From Brumimicrobium glaciale (GTDB taxonomy: Bacteria > Bacteroidota > Bacteroidia > Flavobacteriales_D > Crocinitomicaceae): a DNA stretch of 64,000 nt. The notes beneath the pieces were generated by a model. The model searched no databases. It was not told the origin of the DNA and worked only from the letters and a program-made list of their open reading frames with translations. The DNA is taken from assembly GCF_004152935.1 (NCBI RefSeq), contig NZ_SETE01000007.1, forward strand, positions 111,721 to 175,720, in the 5' to 3' direction. Below are positions 27,946 to 36,662 of the stretch, piece after piece; position 1 is the stretch's first letter, and each line of letters begins with the position of its first letter. The position numbers and the translations under genes were made by a program.

Positions 27946-27984
27946 AACCACCTTTAACCTTTAATATATCTTTTCCTTATTTTA
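27946..27984. repeat. 39-bp direct repeat, left copy, flanking the duplicated genes
   Basis: The same 39 bases as 29141-29179 with one C/T difference. It begins AACCAC and ends CTTATTTTA. The two copies bracket both duplicated genes. Confidence 0.8.
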
Positions 27985-27996
27985 TATTTGAAAATC

Positions 27997-28476
27997 CTAT
28001 TCACCTTGTTCTTTCAATGCTGCACAATACTCTGTTGTAAAAGAATCTAACAAATCAATAATGTCGTGAATATAATTCTCAACATCTTCTAATCTGTCGT
28101 AACCAAATTTTTCATGAATTCTTTGGTTAAATTCTTTATCGTATGGAATGTGATGTAATACCCCGCCTAAAAGCGATTCTGATGGTCCAATTATCTTATC
28201 GTCTTCGTAAACATAAATAAAAAAATGTAAAATTCCATGGCTCATAATTATATTATAAGTAACCTTAAAACCATCAATCTCTTTTGAAATCAGATGAGAT
28301 CCTTCTCCTCTATACTTATAAGAATGCCCTTCTATTTTCTTCATTATGCTTTTCATTTCAGGCACCTTATGAACCTTCCTTTCAGGTGCGGTTCTGACGT
28401 ATTTATCTTTTATTTTCAAATACCTATCAGCAAAATTAATTTTTAGGTAAATGTTTTTTTCGAATTCTTTAATCAT
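27997..28476 (-). CDS. Unknown protein, tandem paralogue 1 (159 residues)
   Basis: No family recognised. It is a soluble protein with alternating helices and strands: MIKEFEKNIYLKINFADRYL, a KVHKVPEMKSIMKKIEGHSY helix, RGEGSHLISKEIDGFKVTYN, strands ILHFFIYVYEDDKIIGPSES, and a C-terminal helix pair ending YCAALKEQGE. It is about 82% identical by my count to the gene at 28608, with changes spread along the length and concentrated around residues 27-33 and 102-105. The position beside a CdiI-like gene and the recent duplication suggest an accessory role, possibly immunity, but this is inference. Confidence 0.8.
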   Translation of the reverse strand: MIKEFEKNIYLKINFADRYLKIKDKYVRTAPERKVHKVPEMKSIMKKIEGHSYKYRGEGSHLISKEIDGFKVTYNIIMSHGILHFFIYVYEDDKIIGPSESLLGGVLHHIPYDKEFNQRIHEKFGYDRLEDVENYIHDIIDLLDSFTTEYCAALKEQGE

Positions 28477-28498
28477 ATAATTTGTTTTTAGATATATT

Positions 28499-28564
28499 AA
28501 TTATTCTGCTTCAAAAACAAGCTTGATTTTGTAATCATCTGCTAGTTTTTGAGGCAGAATAATT
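28499..28564 (-). terminator. Long hairpin between the duplicated genes
   Basis: AATTATTCTGCTTCAAAAAC (28499-28518) pairs with the arm at 28545-28564 with one mismatch, across a 26-base loop. It lies just after the end of the upstream paralogue (minus strand) and before the next start. There is no clear T-tract, so it may slow transcription or protect mRNA ends rather than terminate. Confidence 0.5.
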
Positions 28565-28607
28565 GAAGCTCAATCCAAGAAGAATAACTCTGTAAAACAT
28601 CAAAATC

Positions 28608-29087
28608 CTATTTACCTTGTTCTTTCAATGCTGCACAATACTCTATTGTAAAAGAATCTAACAATGCGATAATGTCATGAATATAATTCTCAACATCTTC
28701 TAATGTATCATGACCAAATTTTGCTTGAATCTTTTGATTAAATTCTTTATCATAAGGAATTTCATGCAATACCCAACTTATATGCGATTCTGATGGTCCA
28801 ATTATCTTACCGTCTTCGTATACATAAATAAAAAAATGTAAAATTCCACGGCTCATAATTATATTATAAGTGACCATAAAGCCTTCAACCTCTTTTGAGA
28901 TTAAGTGAGATCCTTCTCCTCTATACTCGTATGAATGATTTTCTATTTTTTTCATTATTTTTTTCATTTCAGGTACCTTATGAACCTTACTTTCAATTGC
29001 GCTGCTAACGTACTTATCTCTAATTTTCAAATACCTCTCAGCATAATTAATTTTTAGATATATGTTTTTTTCGAATTCTTTGATCAT
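28608..29087 (-). CDS. Unknown protein, tandem paralogue 2 (159 residues)
   Basis: Paralogue of the gene at 27997: same length, no gaps, 28 differing residues by my count. Same landmarks: MIKEFEKNIYLKINYAERYL, KVHKVPEMKKIMKKIENHSY, GSHLISKEVEGFMVTYNIIM, EDGKIIGPSESHISW and YCAALKEQGK. It is first in transcription order of the pair. DNA identity extends over the coding region and the AT-rich start context (TTTTTCGAATTCTTTRATCATAT on the plus strand). The function is unknown. Confidence 0.8.
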   Translation of the reverse strand: MIKEFEKNIYLKINYAERYLKIRDKYVSSAIESKVHKVPEMKKIMKKIENHSYEYRGEGSHLISKEVEGFMVTYNIIMSRGILHFFIYVYEDGKIIGPSESHISWVLHEIPYDKEFNQKIQAKFGHDTLEDVENYIHDIIALLDSFTIEYCAALKEQGK

Positions 29088-29140
29088 ATTTTTTGTTTTT
29101 AGAATTAAAACTAATGAATTTGACTCAATTAAACATCCTA

Positions 29141-29179
29141 AACCACTTTTAACCTTTAATATATCTTTTCCTTATTTTA
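29141..29179. repeat. 39-bp direct repeat, right copy
   Basis: Second copy of the repeat at 27946-27984, one base different. It sits upstream of the reductase gene at 29282 and just before its likely -7 box. Confidence 0.8.
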
Positions 29180-29185
29180 ATAGCG

Positions 29186-29193
29186 TAATTTTG
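29186..29193 (+). promoter_or_regulatory. -7 box for the SDR/reductase gene
   Basis: TAATTTTG matches TAnnTTTG. No clean TTTG is seen 19 bases upstream; that position falls in the 39-bp repeat. Confidence 0.4.
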
Positions 29194-29281
29194 CGGCGTT
29201 GAACTGGATTTATGTAAAAATCAATCCTATATCTCGAATTAACGAGATTCAACTTTTTAAAACATTACAATTACTAATTAT

Positions 29282-30397
29282 ATGAATTGTCTATTAACTG
29301 GAGGAGCTGGAATTGTTGGAAGTCACATCATTTTTGAATGGGTGCACAAAGCACTTGTTGAGAAAACTGTTAACCATCTTTTTGTGGTGATAAGAGACAG
29401 TGAGAAATCTGCTCAACAACGATTAATCGATATTCTACAAGATAAATCTCGTCCGGTTTTTTTAGATCAGTTTTCTTTGGAGGAATGCTTGGAAAAAGTA
29501 ACCGTTCTTTCTCAAGACTTATCTACAATTTCTCAATCAGTTTTGGATAATTACGATTTCGATACTGTTATTCATTGCGCAGGTTCAACGAGTTTATTAG
29601 ACACTAAAGAATCAAAAGAAAAGGTTCATACACAAAACTTCTTGGTTACAAAACAACTTTTGGAGCAGTTACCAAAATCTGTTTCTCGTTTTCTTTATAT
29701 CAGTACTGCTTATTCATTTGGAATTCAAGATGGAAAAGTAAACGATTCAATTGGAAATTATGATGTAAGTGATTTTAGAAATGCTTACGAGAAATCCAAA
29801 TATGAAAGCGAGCATTACGTAAAGAAAACTTGCGAATTGAAAAGTATTCAATATCAAATTTTAAGACCAAGTATTATTTGTGGTCGACTGTTAGACAAGC
29901 CATATTATGAAACACCAAAGTTTGATGTATTCTATTCTTGGGCTATATTTTTGGATAAATATGCAGGCAAAAAAGTGGACAATTTCAGAATTTGGATTGA
30001 CAAAAAGAGTGGTTTAAATATCGTTCCGGTAGATTTCGTTTCCAAAGCAATTTTATATGCTTACTTGAATCCAGAGATTAAGGAATTGAACATCGTAAAT
30101 CCTAAACAAATATTGCACAAAGATTATGTTGGAGATGTTTTAGAATCTTTCAATATCAACTCTTATGAATATGTTGAAGAAATGCCTGAGAATCTGAATA
30201 CTTTTGAGCAATTGTACTATAAAAGTATTGGTGGACTTTTCGAAAAATATGTTTCTATTCCAGATTTACAATTCAAGTCCGACCAGATTTTAAAACTCAT
30301 AGAACAACTTAAATTGGATATTACTTTAGGAGTTCATGAAAATTTTATGAATCTGATTAATTTTTCAGTAGAGAAAAAGTTTAGAAAGAGTTATTAG
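29282..30397 (+). CDS. Extended SDR / NAD-dependent epimerase-like protein (fatty acyl or thioester reductase type)
   Basis: 371 residues. The Rossmann motif LLTGGAGIVGSHI is at residues 4-16, followed by VIRDSEKSAQQRL and TVIHCAGSTSLLD. The catalytic triad is consistent with STAYSFG and AYEKSKYESE (YxxxK). The insertion and the ILRPSIICGRL segment place it with the NAD_binding_4/thioester-reductase side of the extended SDRs. Its substrate (an acyl thioester, a sugar nucleotide or other) is not readable. It stands alone. Confidence 0.85.
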   Translation: MNCLLTGGAGIVGSHIIFEWVHKALVEKTVNHLFVVIRDSEKSAQQRLIDILQDKSRPVFLDQFSLEECLEKVTVLSQDLSTISQSVLDNYDFDTVIHCAGSTSLLDTKESKEKVHTQNFLVTKQLLEQLPKSVSRFLYISTAYSFGIQDGKVNDSIGNYDVSDFRNAYEKSKYESEHYVKKTCELKSIQYQILRPSIICGRLLDKPYYETPKFDVFYSWAIFLDKYAGKKVDNFRIWIDKKSGLNIVPVDFVSKAILYAYLNPEIKELNIVNPKQILHKDYVGDVLESFNINSYEYVEEMPENLNTFEQLYYKSIGGLFEKYVSIPDLQFKSDQILKLIEQLKLDITLGVHENFMNLINFSVEKKFRKSY

Positions 30398-30546
30398 AAT
30401 TCTTTGTTCTTGTTTTCATTTCAGGACAATTAGCCTATTTTGAATTCGCATTAAATGAGCTTCTCATTAAAAATCAAACTATATCCAATTGAATAACATT
30501 CTTCTAAAGAATAAAACTACATTTAGAAAAATTAGAATCAAATATT

Positions 30547-30939
30547 ATGTCTGAATTAAAAGAAAAGAAGAGAAAAATGTCAATAGTTATCCGATTCATC
30601 TTTGGAGTTTTTCTGCTCTTTTTTGGATTCGATCACTTCTTTAATTACATCCCATTTCCAGAGATGGCACCCGAAGCCACGGCATATTTCGGGAATTTAT
30701 CTTCAACTGGTGCTATGCAATTAGTCGGATTAGTTGAAATAGCAGCAGCTTTGGCCTTCATTTTAAACAAATATGGCGCGCTGATGGCTGTTATTTTAAT
30801 GAGTGTTTCGGTAAATGCTGTACTTTTTCATATTGCCTTGGATTTACCTAAAATATTTGGTGCACTTACCCTTTTAGGCTTTAACATCATCATGCTTTAT
30901 ATCTATAGAAGACAATATGTCTCCTTACTGAAAGCTTAA
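30547..30939 (+). CDS. DoxX-like small membrane protein
   Basis: 130 residues with four hydrophobic helices. The first is FIFGVFLLFFGFDHFFNYIP; the others include AMQLVGLVEIAAALAFILNK, VILMSVSVNAVLFHIAL and LLGFNIIMLYIYR. The size and the GxxFLxxGxxHF start fit the DoxX superfamily of quinone-linked membrane proteins. A KKRKMS basic segment before the first helix marks a cytoplasmic N-terminus. Confidence 0.75.
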   Translation: MSELKEKKRKMSIVIRFIFGVFLLFFGFDHFFNYIPFPEMAPEATAYFGNLSSTGAMQLVGLVEIAAALAFILNKYGALMAVILMSVSVNAVLFHIALDLPKIFGALTLLGFNIIMLYIYRRQYVSLLKA

Positions 30940-31070
30940 ACCAAAGTATTTAAACGAACTCATTTTCAAACCATTAACAAAATTAATTGTAAATTCATCG
31001 TTTAAACGCTATAAAAACGAGAGTAATGCACCTTGAAGCTTCGAGAATCAGACTCTAAAAAACAATTAAT

Positions 31071-31415
31071 ATGAAAACCTTAAAAATTATTACAAGCTTA
31101 GTTGGACTTTTGATGATCTCGACACTTTCAATAGCTCAAACAGAATCTAAAGACAACCTAAATGGCACTTATGGTGAAGCTTTCATTCATCAGTTGATTT
31201 TAAATGAGGATCAAACCTTTCATTATATTCGAGTAATAAATGACAAAAAAACAGATGTTACTGGAAAATGGTCTGTGATTGATGAAGAAATCAATTTAAT
31301 CGATTCGTCAAATGACAAGAAGGTACTTACAAAATGGAAAGTTAAAAACAATACCAGCTGTTTGAAATCTAAAAAAGGATTAGCCACTTATACGCTTTGT
31401 AAAAAGTGTGAATAG
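31071..31415 (+). CDS. Small secreted protein, lipocalin-like
   Basis: 114 residues. It has a signal peptide (IITSLVGLLMISTLSIAQ). The mature part reads LNGTYGEAFIHQLILNEDQT and VTGKWSVIDEEINLI, a beta pattern found in small lipocalin-like or copper-resistance-like periplasmic domains. It ends CKKCE, with a third Cys at SCLKSKKG. No catalytic motif is visible. Confidence 0.7.
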   Translation: MKTLKIITSLVGLLMISTLSIAQTESKDNLNGTYGEAFIHQLILNEDQTFHYIRVINDKKTDVTGKWSVIDEEINLIDSSNDKKVLTKWKVKNNTSCLKSKKGLATYTLCKKCE

Positions 31416-31446
31416 ATTTATGCATACTTAAACTATTGAACAATCT

Positions 31447-31830
31447 ATGCTGAATCCAAAACGCATTTTTCTGATTGACGCTTTCGGTGCTTTACTGACG
31501 ACAATATTATTATTTAGTGTTTTAGCACAATTAGAACAATATTTTGGAATGCCAAAAGACGTTCTTTATCTATTGGCCGGAATAGCGTTCGGACTATTTA
31601 TTTACTCTTTGAGTTGTAATCGTTTTGTAAAATCCAATTGGAAACACTTTTTGAGAATATTAATCATTTTCAACAGCATTTATTTGTTGCTTTCCATTGG
31701 ATTAATAATTAAACATTCTGAATCGCTGACTGTACTTGGATGGATTTATTTCATACTTGAATTTATTGTAATCGGAGTATTGATTACTTATGAGCTGAAT
31801 TCATTAAAGAAAGAAAATTCAATACATTAA
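31447..31830 (+). CDS. Hypothetical four-helix membrane protein
   Basis: 127 residues with four membrane segments: FLIDAFGALLTTILLFSVLA, VLYLLAGIAFGLFIYSLSCN, LRILIIFNSIYLLLSIGLII and VLGWIYFILEFIVIGVLITY. No family recognised. It is 31 bases after the small secreted protein and may share its transcript. Confidence 0.75.
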   Translation: MLNPKRIFLIDAFGALLTTILLFSVLAQLEQYFGMPKDVLYLLAGIAFGLFIYSLSCNRFVKSNWKHFLRILIIFNSIYLLLSIGLIIKHSESLTVLGWIYFILEFIVIGVLITYELNSLKKENSIH

Positions 31831-31948
31831 TAGTTGTTAAATTATTCATCCAACTTCACACAACTAGTTGGTAATAATATTTGGATGCAGTAGATTTAAC
31901 AAGATTAAAAGCTTGCTTAATTTGAATACATTCCTCAACACAACAAAA

Positions 31949-32728
31949 ATGGCTAAAATAGTTTTAAATAATATAAAAGAAATCAGTCAAGAGGTTGATT
32001 TGATTATTGCAGGAAAGCAGAACTTTATTGATAATAAATTAACTTTCAATAGATTAAACTCGATATCTCCGAAAGAAATTTCTTATGCTGATATAGTAAT
32101 GACTTGTGACACAATTTTAAAAATTGCTGTAACAACCAATAAGCAATTAAGAGAAATTGAAAAGAACTTTTGGCGCTATATAGATCGTCTTCCAATTGCA
32201 ATATTGATGGAATACGGTACGGATATTCAAGAGAATGAGGAGTTACTTTCTCACACTGATTATGATAAAGAGTTTAAGAAGCTAATTTCCAGAGTAGCAG
32301 GACTAGCCATGGATATATTGGCTTTGGAAGATAACAAAACGAAGGCCAGTGAAATTCGCAGGAGTGGTTCTCTGAGCCTATTGGGCAATATTTCAACACA
32401 TTACAATATTCCGAATATCAAAAAGGTATTTGTTGAATCAATGAAAAGTAGTAATCAAGAGGAACAATATGAAGCATTAATAGCATTGGATAATTATTTC
32501 TCCTATTCAGAAGAGGCTATCGGAGCACATATATTAAAAATTATAGAAGAAATAAAAGGTAAAACTGATAAGAAAAAGATTTTCTCTATTTGTTTAAGTA
32601 TCCAGATTAATACTGGGTTGATTGATGAAACATCAGCAGAATTTGAAATTGAAGATTGGGAAGATTTATATTGTGAAAATGAAGATCAAAACTGGGAGGA
32701 AGATGGATGGGATGAAAATAAAGATTAA
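31949..32728 (+). CDS. Hypothetical protein with acidic C-terminus
   Basis: 259 residues from the ATG at 31949; an in-frame TTG at 31868 would add 27 residues that look like spacer. It is helical throughout (KVFVESMKSSNQEEQYEALI and SEEAIGAHILKIIEEIKGKT resemble HEAT-like helices) and ends in a Glu/Asp/Trp-rich tail (EDWEDLYCENEDQNWEEDGW). No signal peptide and no known family. The function is unknown. Confidence 0.7.
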   Translation: MAKIVLNNIKEISQEVDLIIAGKQNFIDNKLTFNRLNSISPKEISYADIVMTCDTILKIAVTTNKQLREIEKNFWRYIDRLPIAILMEYGTDIQENEELLSHTDYDKEFKKLISRVAGLAMDILALEDNKTKASEIRRSGSLSLLGNISTHYNIPNIKKVFVESMKSSNQEEQYEALIALDNYFSYSEEAIGAHILKIIEEIKGKTDKKKIFSICLSIQINTGLIDETSAEFEIEDWEDLYCENEDQNWEEDGWDENKD

Positions 32729-32742
32729 GTCGAATGAGTCAA

Positions 32743-33630
32743 TTAAGGATTAATAATCGCCTCTTTCTTCTTCATAAATCGCTTCATCAACCAAGCAATT
32801 ATCAAAGTAGTAAAGAAAGAAAAACTTCCATACAACACCGCGATCAATGAAAGTCCATCGATTTGAATTACATTATTTGCTAAGAAAATAGCCAATGCAG
32901 AGTTCTGAAGTCCCATTTCTATGGCTATCGTATATTTTCCTTCGTGATTTATTCCTGCGGCTCCAGAAGAGAAGAATCCAACAAACATAACCAAGACGTT
33001 TAAACAGAGTGCTGGCAACAATAAATCCCAATATTCAACCAAAGATTTATCTCCACTTTGTTTTTCGTTGATCAAGACCAATAAAAACACAACGAACATA
33101 ATTCCAGGCAAAATAAAGCGCAGTGGTTTTCTAATTTTTTCGACAATAATTGGGAAATAATGTCGCGCTGCCAATCCGGTTAAAACAGGTATAAACACTG
33201 TTAATGCTACATCTCTAAAGGTATCTAACATGGAAAGGTTAATCTCTCGACTTGATGTCCAAAAAAGTGAAAATGCAAGATCAAGAATAAATGGTATTGT
33301 CAAGATGATTAGAAAGCTATTGAAAGCCGTCATTGAAACGGATAGCGCTACTCTACCGTTCAACATGTAGGTGACAATATTAGAAGAAGTTCCTCCGGGA
33401 CATGCTGCTATTAAAATAATTCCTAATTGATAAATGGGATCTAGATCAAATGCAAAAGCAATTCCAAAGCCAATAAGTGGCATAAGAATCAACTGTCCAA
33501 ACAATCCAAAAAGAACCGCTTTTGGGGAAATAAGAACACGCTTGAAATCACTTACGGTGAGTCCTAGACCAATTCCAAACATTATCACAGCAATCGAAAC
33601 TGGCAATAAATAGTCTAGGAATGTCTGCAT
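32743..33630 (-). CDS. BASS-family (bile acid:Na+ symporter-like) transporter
   Basis: 295 residues, nine to ten membrane helices. The family motifs are visible: FGIGLGLTVSDFKRVLISPK, LFGQLILMPLIGFGIAFAF, AACPGGTSSNIVTYM and the second repeat EMGLQNSALAIFLANN. Members carry organic acids, bile acids or sulfonates with sodium; the substrate is not readable here. It is 12 bases downstream of smpB on the same strand. Confidence 0.9.
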   Translation of the reverse strand: MQTFLDYLLPVSIAVIMFGIGLGLTVSDFKRVLISPKAVLFGLFGQLILMPLIGFGIAFAFDLDPIYQLGIILIAACPGGTSSNIVTYMLNGRVALSVSMTAFNSFLIILTIPFILDLAFSLFWTSSREINLSMLDTFRDVALTVFIPVLTGLAARHYFPIIVEKIRKPLRFILPGIMFVVFLLVLINEKQSGDKSLVEYWDLLLPALCLNVLVMFVGFFSSGAAGINHEGKYTIAIEMGLQNSALAIFLANNVIQIDGLSLIAVLYGSFSFFTTLIIAWLMKRFMKKKEAIINP

Positions 33631-33642
33631 TTACATAAAAGG

Positions 33643-34104
33643 TTAGTAAGCTTTTTTGATACGGTCCATTGCTCTTTGATCGTCTTTTTCTTTCAAATCA
33701 TGACGCTTATCGAATAGTTTTTTACCTTGTGCTAAAGCAATTTCTACTTTTGCATATCCAGTTTCATTGATAAAAAGTCGGAGAGGAATGATGGTAAAAC
33801 CTTTGGTCTTCATTTTTTTATCCAGCTTATTGATTTCTTTTCGATTCAATAATAATTTTCTATCGGCTTTGGCTTTGTGTTGGTAAAATGATGCGTTTCC
33901 ATATTCAGCAATGTGCATATTTCGAAGAAAAACTTCGTTATTTTCAATCACACAAAATGCCTCAAGAATACTCGCTTTACCTAAGCGAATACTTTTAATC
34001 TCCGTTCCTCCCAATTGAATACCCGCAACGTACTTGTCAAGTAGCTGATATTCAAAACGAGCACGTTTGTTAACTATATTTATTCGATTTTTATTTGTTG
34101 ACAT
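33643..34104 (-). CDS. smpB: SsrA-binding protein
   Basis: 153 residues. Partner of tmRNA in ribosome rescue. Motifs: [57 protein letters not shown] and a basic helical tail with [20 protein letters not shown]. It overlaps the end of the upstream membrane protein gene by 14 bases. No tmRNA gene was seen in this window. Confidence 0.97.
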   Translation of the reverse strand: MSTNKNRINIVNKRARFEYQLLDKYVAGIQLGGTEIKSIRLGKASILEAFCVIENNEVFLRNMHIAEYGNASFYQHKAKADRKLLLNRKEINKLDKKMKTKGFTIIPLRLFINETGYAKVEIALAQGKKLFDKRHDLKEKDDQRAMDRIKKAY

Positions 34105-34804
34105 ATTTAACTTCTCTTGTTGAAACTAGATGATCTAAATCAATCTGATTTAATCGTATTACCCCAAAGTAAAAGAAAATAATTGTAGTTGTCATCAAAA
34201 CATGACTTAAATCTTCCTTATTAAACCAAAGATGTGGATTGAGTTGCATCGTGAATATAAAAATGGAAGGAATAAGAACTAAAACTGCGTAAACAGTATA
34301 TTTAAATGATGTTAAACCTTTTCTCCAATAGTAAATCCCGAATCCCATGCAAAAGAATAAATAGGTAATTGTTGCATCAGCCATTACAAAGACAAATGAC
34401 TGTAATGAAAGCGCTAGAGACGTAAACACGATAAACTTCACATAAAGTAAACGAATTAAACCTTTGTATAATTTCGGATTAATTACGTTTAAGCTAATCA
34501 TTGCTTTTCCTGCGTAGAATGCTGAAACCAATCCTAAAGTCCAAGTAGGAAATTTTCCATAAACACCAGTATAATTAAAGAACATGTGTCCGAATCCGCT
34601 AAAAAATGTGCTCAAACCAAAAAACAAATAAAACAATTTCCAATTCTTCTGAAAATTAGTTTCCGTTATTTTCATTTTTGAGTAAATGATAAAACAGGTT
34701 ATTGCAATCAACATATTTGTTACCAAGGCCATTGGCTCCTGCAGACATAACCCCATAAATTCAAAGGGTAATTTCTCAACTGGAATGCCACATAAATTTT
34801 CCAT
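34091..34804 (-). CDS. Hypothetical seven-helix membrane protein
   Basis: 237 residues from the ATG at 34804; an in-frame TTG at 34834 would add ten. It starts [20 protein letters not shown] and has about seven hydrophobic helices, including [40 protein letters not shown] and [15 protein letters not shown]. The FSGFGHMFF segment resembles alkaline-ceramidase-like (DUF6962-type) membrane proteins, but I would not assign it. It overlaps smpB by 14 bases. Confidence 0.75.
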   Translation of the reverse strand: MENLCGIPVEKLPFEFMGLCLQEPMALVTNMLIAITCFIIYSKMKITETNFQKNWKLFYLFFGLSTFFSGFGHMFFNYTGVYGKFPTWTLGLVSAFYAGKAMISLNVINPKLYKGLIRLLYVKFIVFTSLALSLQSFVFVMADATITYLFFCMGFGIYYWRKGLTSFKYTVYAVLVLIPSIFIFTMQLNPHLWFNKEDLSHVLMTTTIIFFYFGVIRLNQIDLDHLVSTREVKYVNK

Positions 34805-34945
34805 ATTCTTCAATAAGTCGGCAAAAATAAGCAATTCTAATTGAAATAATTACTCTAAGACAATTCTGTGAGACAAATCATTGTTTTTTCATTAATCCAA
34901 CACTCAATTTTCGTCAAAAAACATTCAAATTCAAGAAAAGCTAAC

Positions 34946-34953
34946 TAACTTTG
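34946..34953 (+). promoter_or_regulatory. -7 box of recR, close to a GTG start
   Basis: TAACTTTG matches TAnnTTTG exactly. Only five bases separate it from the GTG at 34959, so transcription would start at or next to the start codon. Confidence 0.55.
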
Positions 34954-34958
34954 TCGCT

Positions 34959-35579
34959 GTGGATTTACCTTCAAAATATTTAAACGAAGCTGTTGAACAG
35001 TTTGCTTCTTTGCCAAGTATTGGAAAAAGAAGTGCTTTGCGATTGGTACTTGACCTTCTAAAGCGTTCTCCAGAAGAAATCGATCGTTTCTCTAATGCTA
35101 TTAAAGGTATAAAGGAGAATATTGTTTACTGTGAAAGTTGTGGAAATATTTCGGACAACAAAGTATGTGTGATTTGTTTAAATCCTGCCCGAGAGCACAG
35201 AACAGTTTGTGTAGTTGAAGATATTCGCGACATCATGGCTATTGAAGCGACAAGAAGTTATAGGGGAATCTATCATGTTTTAGGTGGTGTAATTTCTCCT
35301 ATGGATGGACAAGGCCCTGAAGATTTGAATATCCCTACTTTGTTGAAAAAAGTTCAAGATGATAAAATTGATGAAATCATATTTGCTTTGAGCTCAACAA
35401 TGGAAGGTGATACGACTAACTTCTATATCTACAAAAAAATATCACCTTCAGATATAACCGTAACAACCTTATCAAGAGGAGTCTCAGTGGGTTCAGAATT
35501 ACATTATGCCGATGAATTAACTCTGGGAAGATCTATTCTCCAAAGACTGCCTTTCGAATCGACGTTTAATCATAAATAG
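34959..35579 (+). CDS. recR: Recombination mediator protein RecR
   Basis: 206 residues. Helix-hairpin-helix at the start (FASLPSIGKRSALRLVLDLL), C4 zinc finger CESCGNISDNKVCVIC, Toprim domain with VVEDIRDIMAIE, YHVLGGVISPMDG and the EIIFALSSTMEGDTTNFYIY segment. Works with RecO to load RecA at gaps. The start is GTG at 34959, which aligns with the usual family N-terminus; upstream text is not coding. A nested palindrome lies downstream. Confidence 0.97.
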   Translation: MDLPSKYLNEAVEQFASLPSIGKRSALRLVLDLLKRSPEEIDRFSNAIKGIKENIVYCESCGNISDNKVCVICLNPAREHRTVCVVEDIRDIMAIEATRSYRGIYHVLGGVISPMDGQGPEDLNIPTLLKKVQDDKIDEIIFALSSTMEGDTTNFYIYKKISPSDITVTTLSRGVSVGSELHYADELTLGRSILQRLPFESTFNHK

Positions 35580-35668
35580 TTTTTTCGGTTCTACCACTAT
35601 TTTAATGGGAACTCATACAATATGGATTCTAAAATATTTATCAATAATTATTCATTCCTTAAATAACT

Positions 35669-35842
35669 AGCTCCAGAGGAGCGACATATTAATAACCAAG
35701 TACACTAGTTTACTTGGTTATTAATAAACAAAAAACAAACCCACCGAAATCGGCATAATTGCATGCAATTATGCCGATTTCGGTGGGTTTGTATAGAGAT
35801 GGATTTCATTCATCTCTACTAATATGTCGTTCCTCTGGAACT
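35669..35842. repeat. Nested palindromic repeat element 2 (inverted REP-like pair around a 58-bp palindrome)
   Basis: The ends at 35669-35694 and 35817-35842 are 26-base inverted repeats with three differences; two of these are paired changes within the GCTCC-aga-GGAGC hairpin (GTTCC-aga-GGAAC on the other side). Second hairpins follow at 35694-35718 (CCAAGTA/TACTTGG) and about 35797-35818 (AGAGATG/CATCTCT). The centre, 35735-35792, is a perfect 58-base palindrome with the core TAATTGCATGCAATTA. It has the same end type and core as element 1. No ORF. Confidence 0.85.
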
Positions 35843-36184
35843 GAAAATATTAAACCTTTGTATTGCAGTTATTTGAACTCAAAAATGGAAACATCTATAT
35901 AAAACTAGATTTGATCAAATGGAAAGGTTAATGGTTTAACCATTAAAATCAGGGTAGAACCGTCCTTTCAAAAACAACTTCACAATTCTATATTTATTGT
36001 ATATAAATGTTTGAAGTTTTAATGAAAACTTTTTTCAAAATTTGAATCCACAAAGTTTTATAAAATTCTTACTCAATTCGTATTTTGTAAATTTAAAAAC
36101 CCTATATTGTGTTATCAAATTAAAGGTAATTATTTTACTTTTTATTACTAACCGAACGTTTGCAGCGTTCATAAAATAATTAAC
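35843..36184. other. Spacer upstream of the hibernation factor
   Basis: 340 AT-rich bases with no gene. GAACG-tttgcag-CGTTC forms a small hairpin near 36154-36170, and AACGTTTG there is a one-mismatch fit to the -7 consensus, so the promoter of the next gene is probably here. Confidence 0.4.
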
Positions 36185-36499
36185 ATGGAAGTATTATTTA
36201 ACACAGACAACAACATTGAAGGTAAAGAAAGAATCGAGGCTTACTTTACTAAAAAAATAAAAGAAGATTTAAGTCGATTCGATGACAAAGTAACGCGAGT
36301 TGAAGTTCATCTTTCTGATGAAAATGGCGACAAAGGAGGAGCAAATGATAAAAAATGTGTTTTGGAAGTACGTCCTCAAGGTTTAAAACCAGTTGCAGTA
36401 TCAAGTCAAGACGATACTATCGAACAAGCAATTAGTGGAGCAACAAAAAAAATGATCAGTAGTTTATCCTCATTATTAGGGAAGTTACAAAGTCATTAA
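36185..36499 (+). CDS. hpf: Ribosome hibernation-promoting factor (short HPF/RaiA family)
   Basis: 104 residues, a single S30AE domain: EAYFTKKIKEDLSRFDDKVT, RVEVHLSDENGDKGG, KKCVLEVRPQGLKPVAVSSQ and DTIEQAISGATKKMISSLSS. Binds in the decoding centre of idle ribosomes. It lacks the C-terminal dimerisation domain of long HPF. Links in function with the (p)ppGpp enzyme at 4218 through stationary-phase control, though not by operon. A terminator follows at once. Confidence 0.92.
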   Translation: MEVLFNTDNNIEGKERIEAYFTKKIKEDLSRFDDKVTRVEVHLSDENGDKGGANDKKCVLEVRPQGLKPVAVSSQDDTIEQAISGATKKMISSLSSLLGKLQSH

Positions 36500-36520
36500 G
36501 AATTTATAGATATATTAATG

Positions 36521-36550
36521 AAGGACGTTCAAATTGGACGTCCTTTTTTT
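36521..36550 (+). terminator. Intrinsic terminator after hpf
   Basis: AAGGACGT (36521-36528) and ACGTCCTT (36538-36545) pair, followed by a long T-run. It starts 22 bases past the stop codon. Confidence 0.85.
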
Positions 36551-36585
36551 TTTGGGGATGATTTTTCTAATTCTACAATTTATCT

Positions 36586-36623
36586 ACAATGGAAAGAACG
36601 TTTGCAAAACGTCCTTACATTGT
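36586..36623 (-). terminator. Imperfect inverted repeat downstream of the channel gene
   Basis: ACAATG...AACGTTT and AAACGT...CATTGT pair imperfectly about 40 bases past the minus-strand stop at 36663. A terminator role is plausible, not certain. Confidence 0.35.
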
Positions 36624-36662
36624 ATTTTCATTTTGAATTTTTGATTTTTTCGAATCCTTGAA

